From NCBI RefSeq assembly GCF_040958095.1, contig NC_091193.1, positions 33,156,614 to 33,220,613 on the forward strand: a stretch of 64,000 bases of DNA. Reading direction: 5' to 3'. A program made the translations under genes and the position numbers. Positions within the stretch are counted from its first letter, which is position 1; the number at the start of each line of letters is the position of its first letter. Source of the stretch: Procambarus clarkii (lineage: Eukaryota > Arthropoda > Malacostraca > Decapoda > Cambaridae). Of this stretch, positions 63,296-64,000 are shown one piece after another. The notes below the pieces were generated by a model. It did not search any database and had not been told where the DNA came from. It was given only the letters and a program-made list of their open reading frames with translations.

Positions 63296-64000
63296 TACAA
63301 CTACCATCACCACCACAACTACAACTACCACCACCACTACAACTACCATCACCACCACCACAACTACCACCACTACAACTACCACCACCACTACAACTAC
63401 CATCACCACCACAACTACCACCACTACAACTACCACCACCACTACAACTACCACCACTACAACTACCACCACCACTACAACTACCATCACCACCACCACA
63501 ACTACCACCACTACAACTACCACCACCACCACCACTACAACTACCATCACCACCACCACAACTACCACCACTACAACTATCACCACCACCACCACTACAA
63601 CTACCATCACCACCACCACAACTACCACCACTACAACTACCACCACCACTACAACTACCATCACCACCACCACAACTACCACCACTACAACTACCACCAC
63701 CACTACAACTACCACCACCACAACTACCACCACTACAACTACCACCACCACTACAACTACCATCACCACCACAACTACCACCACTACAACTACCACCACC
63801 ACTACAACTACCATCACCACCACCACAACTACCACCACTACAACTACCACCACCACTACAACTACCATCACCACCACAACTACCACCACTACAACTACCA
63901 CCACCACTACAACTACCATCACCACCACCACAACTACCACCACTACAACTACCACCACCACTACAACTACCATCACCACCACAACTACCACCACTACAAC
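63296..64000. repeat. ACC/ACT-rich minisatellite, right of the palindrome
   Basis: Same unit and same orientation as 50,105-50,470 (ACTACAACTACCATCACCAC), running to the window end. The poly-Val minus-strand frame of 286 codons is a repeat artefact. Confidence 0.97.

Noticed and set aside
63134-63994. Poly-valine protein of 286 residues (and similar at 49,955-50,464)
   Set aside because: Translation of a GTGGTAGTT-type trinucleotide-based array.

Overview
The window looks like nuclear DNA of a decapod crustacean. A crayfish (Procambarus-like) genome is my best guess. The evidence is tRNA-derived SINEs of a type I associate with decapods, an interspersed repeat with an ACGTTTCGGTCCGTCCTGGA core, several arthropod-type LINE families, intron-bearing gene fragments and an extreme load of micro- and minisatellites. 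Nothing bacterial or organellar is visible. The genus-level guess comes from memory of repeat motifs and is inference.

Layout. 1-1.65 kb ends in a 22-bp GC-rich minisatellite. 2.0-2.9 kb is a frameshifted gag-like LINE ORF1. 3-7.5 kb is non-coding with SINEs and small foldbacks. 7.55-13.05 kb holds two joined minus-strand retroelement pieces: an RRM/CCHC ORF1 fragment (Z) fused to the 5' half of a LINE (copy 1, ORF1 plus endonuclease). 14.6-15.4 kb is a 5' fragment of a CR1-like LINE. 16,236-22,539 is a full-length minus-strand LINE (copy 2: ORF1, then ORF2 with endonuclease, RT, RNase H and a C-terminal zinc motif) flanked by a perfect 13-bp target duplication. 23.4-29.34 kb holds two ORF1-only retroelements (X and Y); Y is flanked by a perfect 14-bp duplication. 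29.68-38.27 kb is a run of four plus-strand CR1-like LINE copies (A-D), one of which grew a 25-bp minisatellite inside its coding region.

Only one host gene is recognised: the last two coding exons of an ectonucleotide pyrophosphatase/phosphodiesterase (ENPP)-like gene on the minus strand (48,946-49,096 and 38,438-38,629). The 10.3-kb intron between them is almost entirely minisatellites and SINEs, including about 72 copies of a 30-bp unit that carries a perfect 5' splice-site consensus on the plus strand and a TACTAAC box on the minus strand.

The final 14 kb is dominated by a giant palindrome, 50,471-63,295: two virtually identical 6.19-kb inverted arms around a 440-bp asymmetric spacer. 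It sits inside a CAACTACCACC minisatellite, and the minisatellite continues in register if the palindrome and one copy of TACAAC are removed. That is how an inserted long-TIR element with a 6-bp target duplication would look, although an assembly artefact cannot be excluded from sequence alone. The arms have no credible coding potential and consist of nested degenerate repeats, including a TTAGG-like tract.

The retroelements are mostly broken. Copy 2 is the closest to autonomous, disrupted by a 15-G (instead of 13-G) homopolymer in ORF2. X, Y and Z carry only an RNA-binding ORF1 and would depend on another element's RT for movement.
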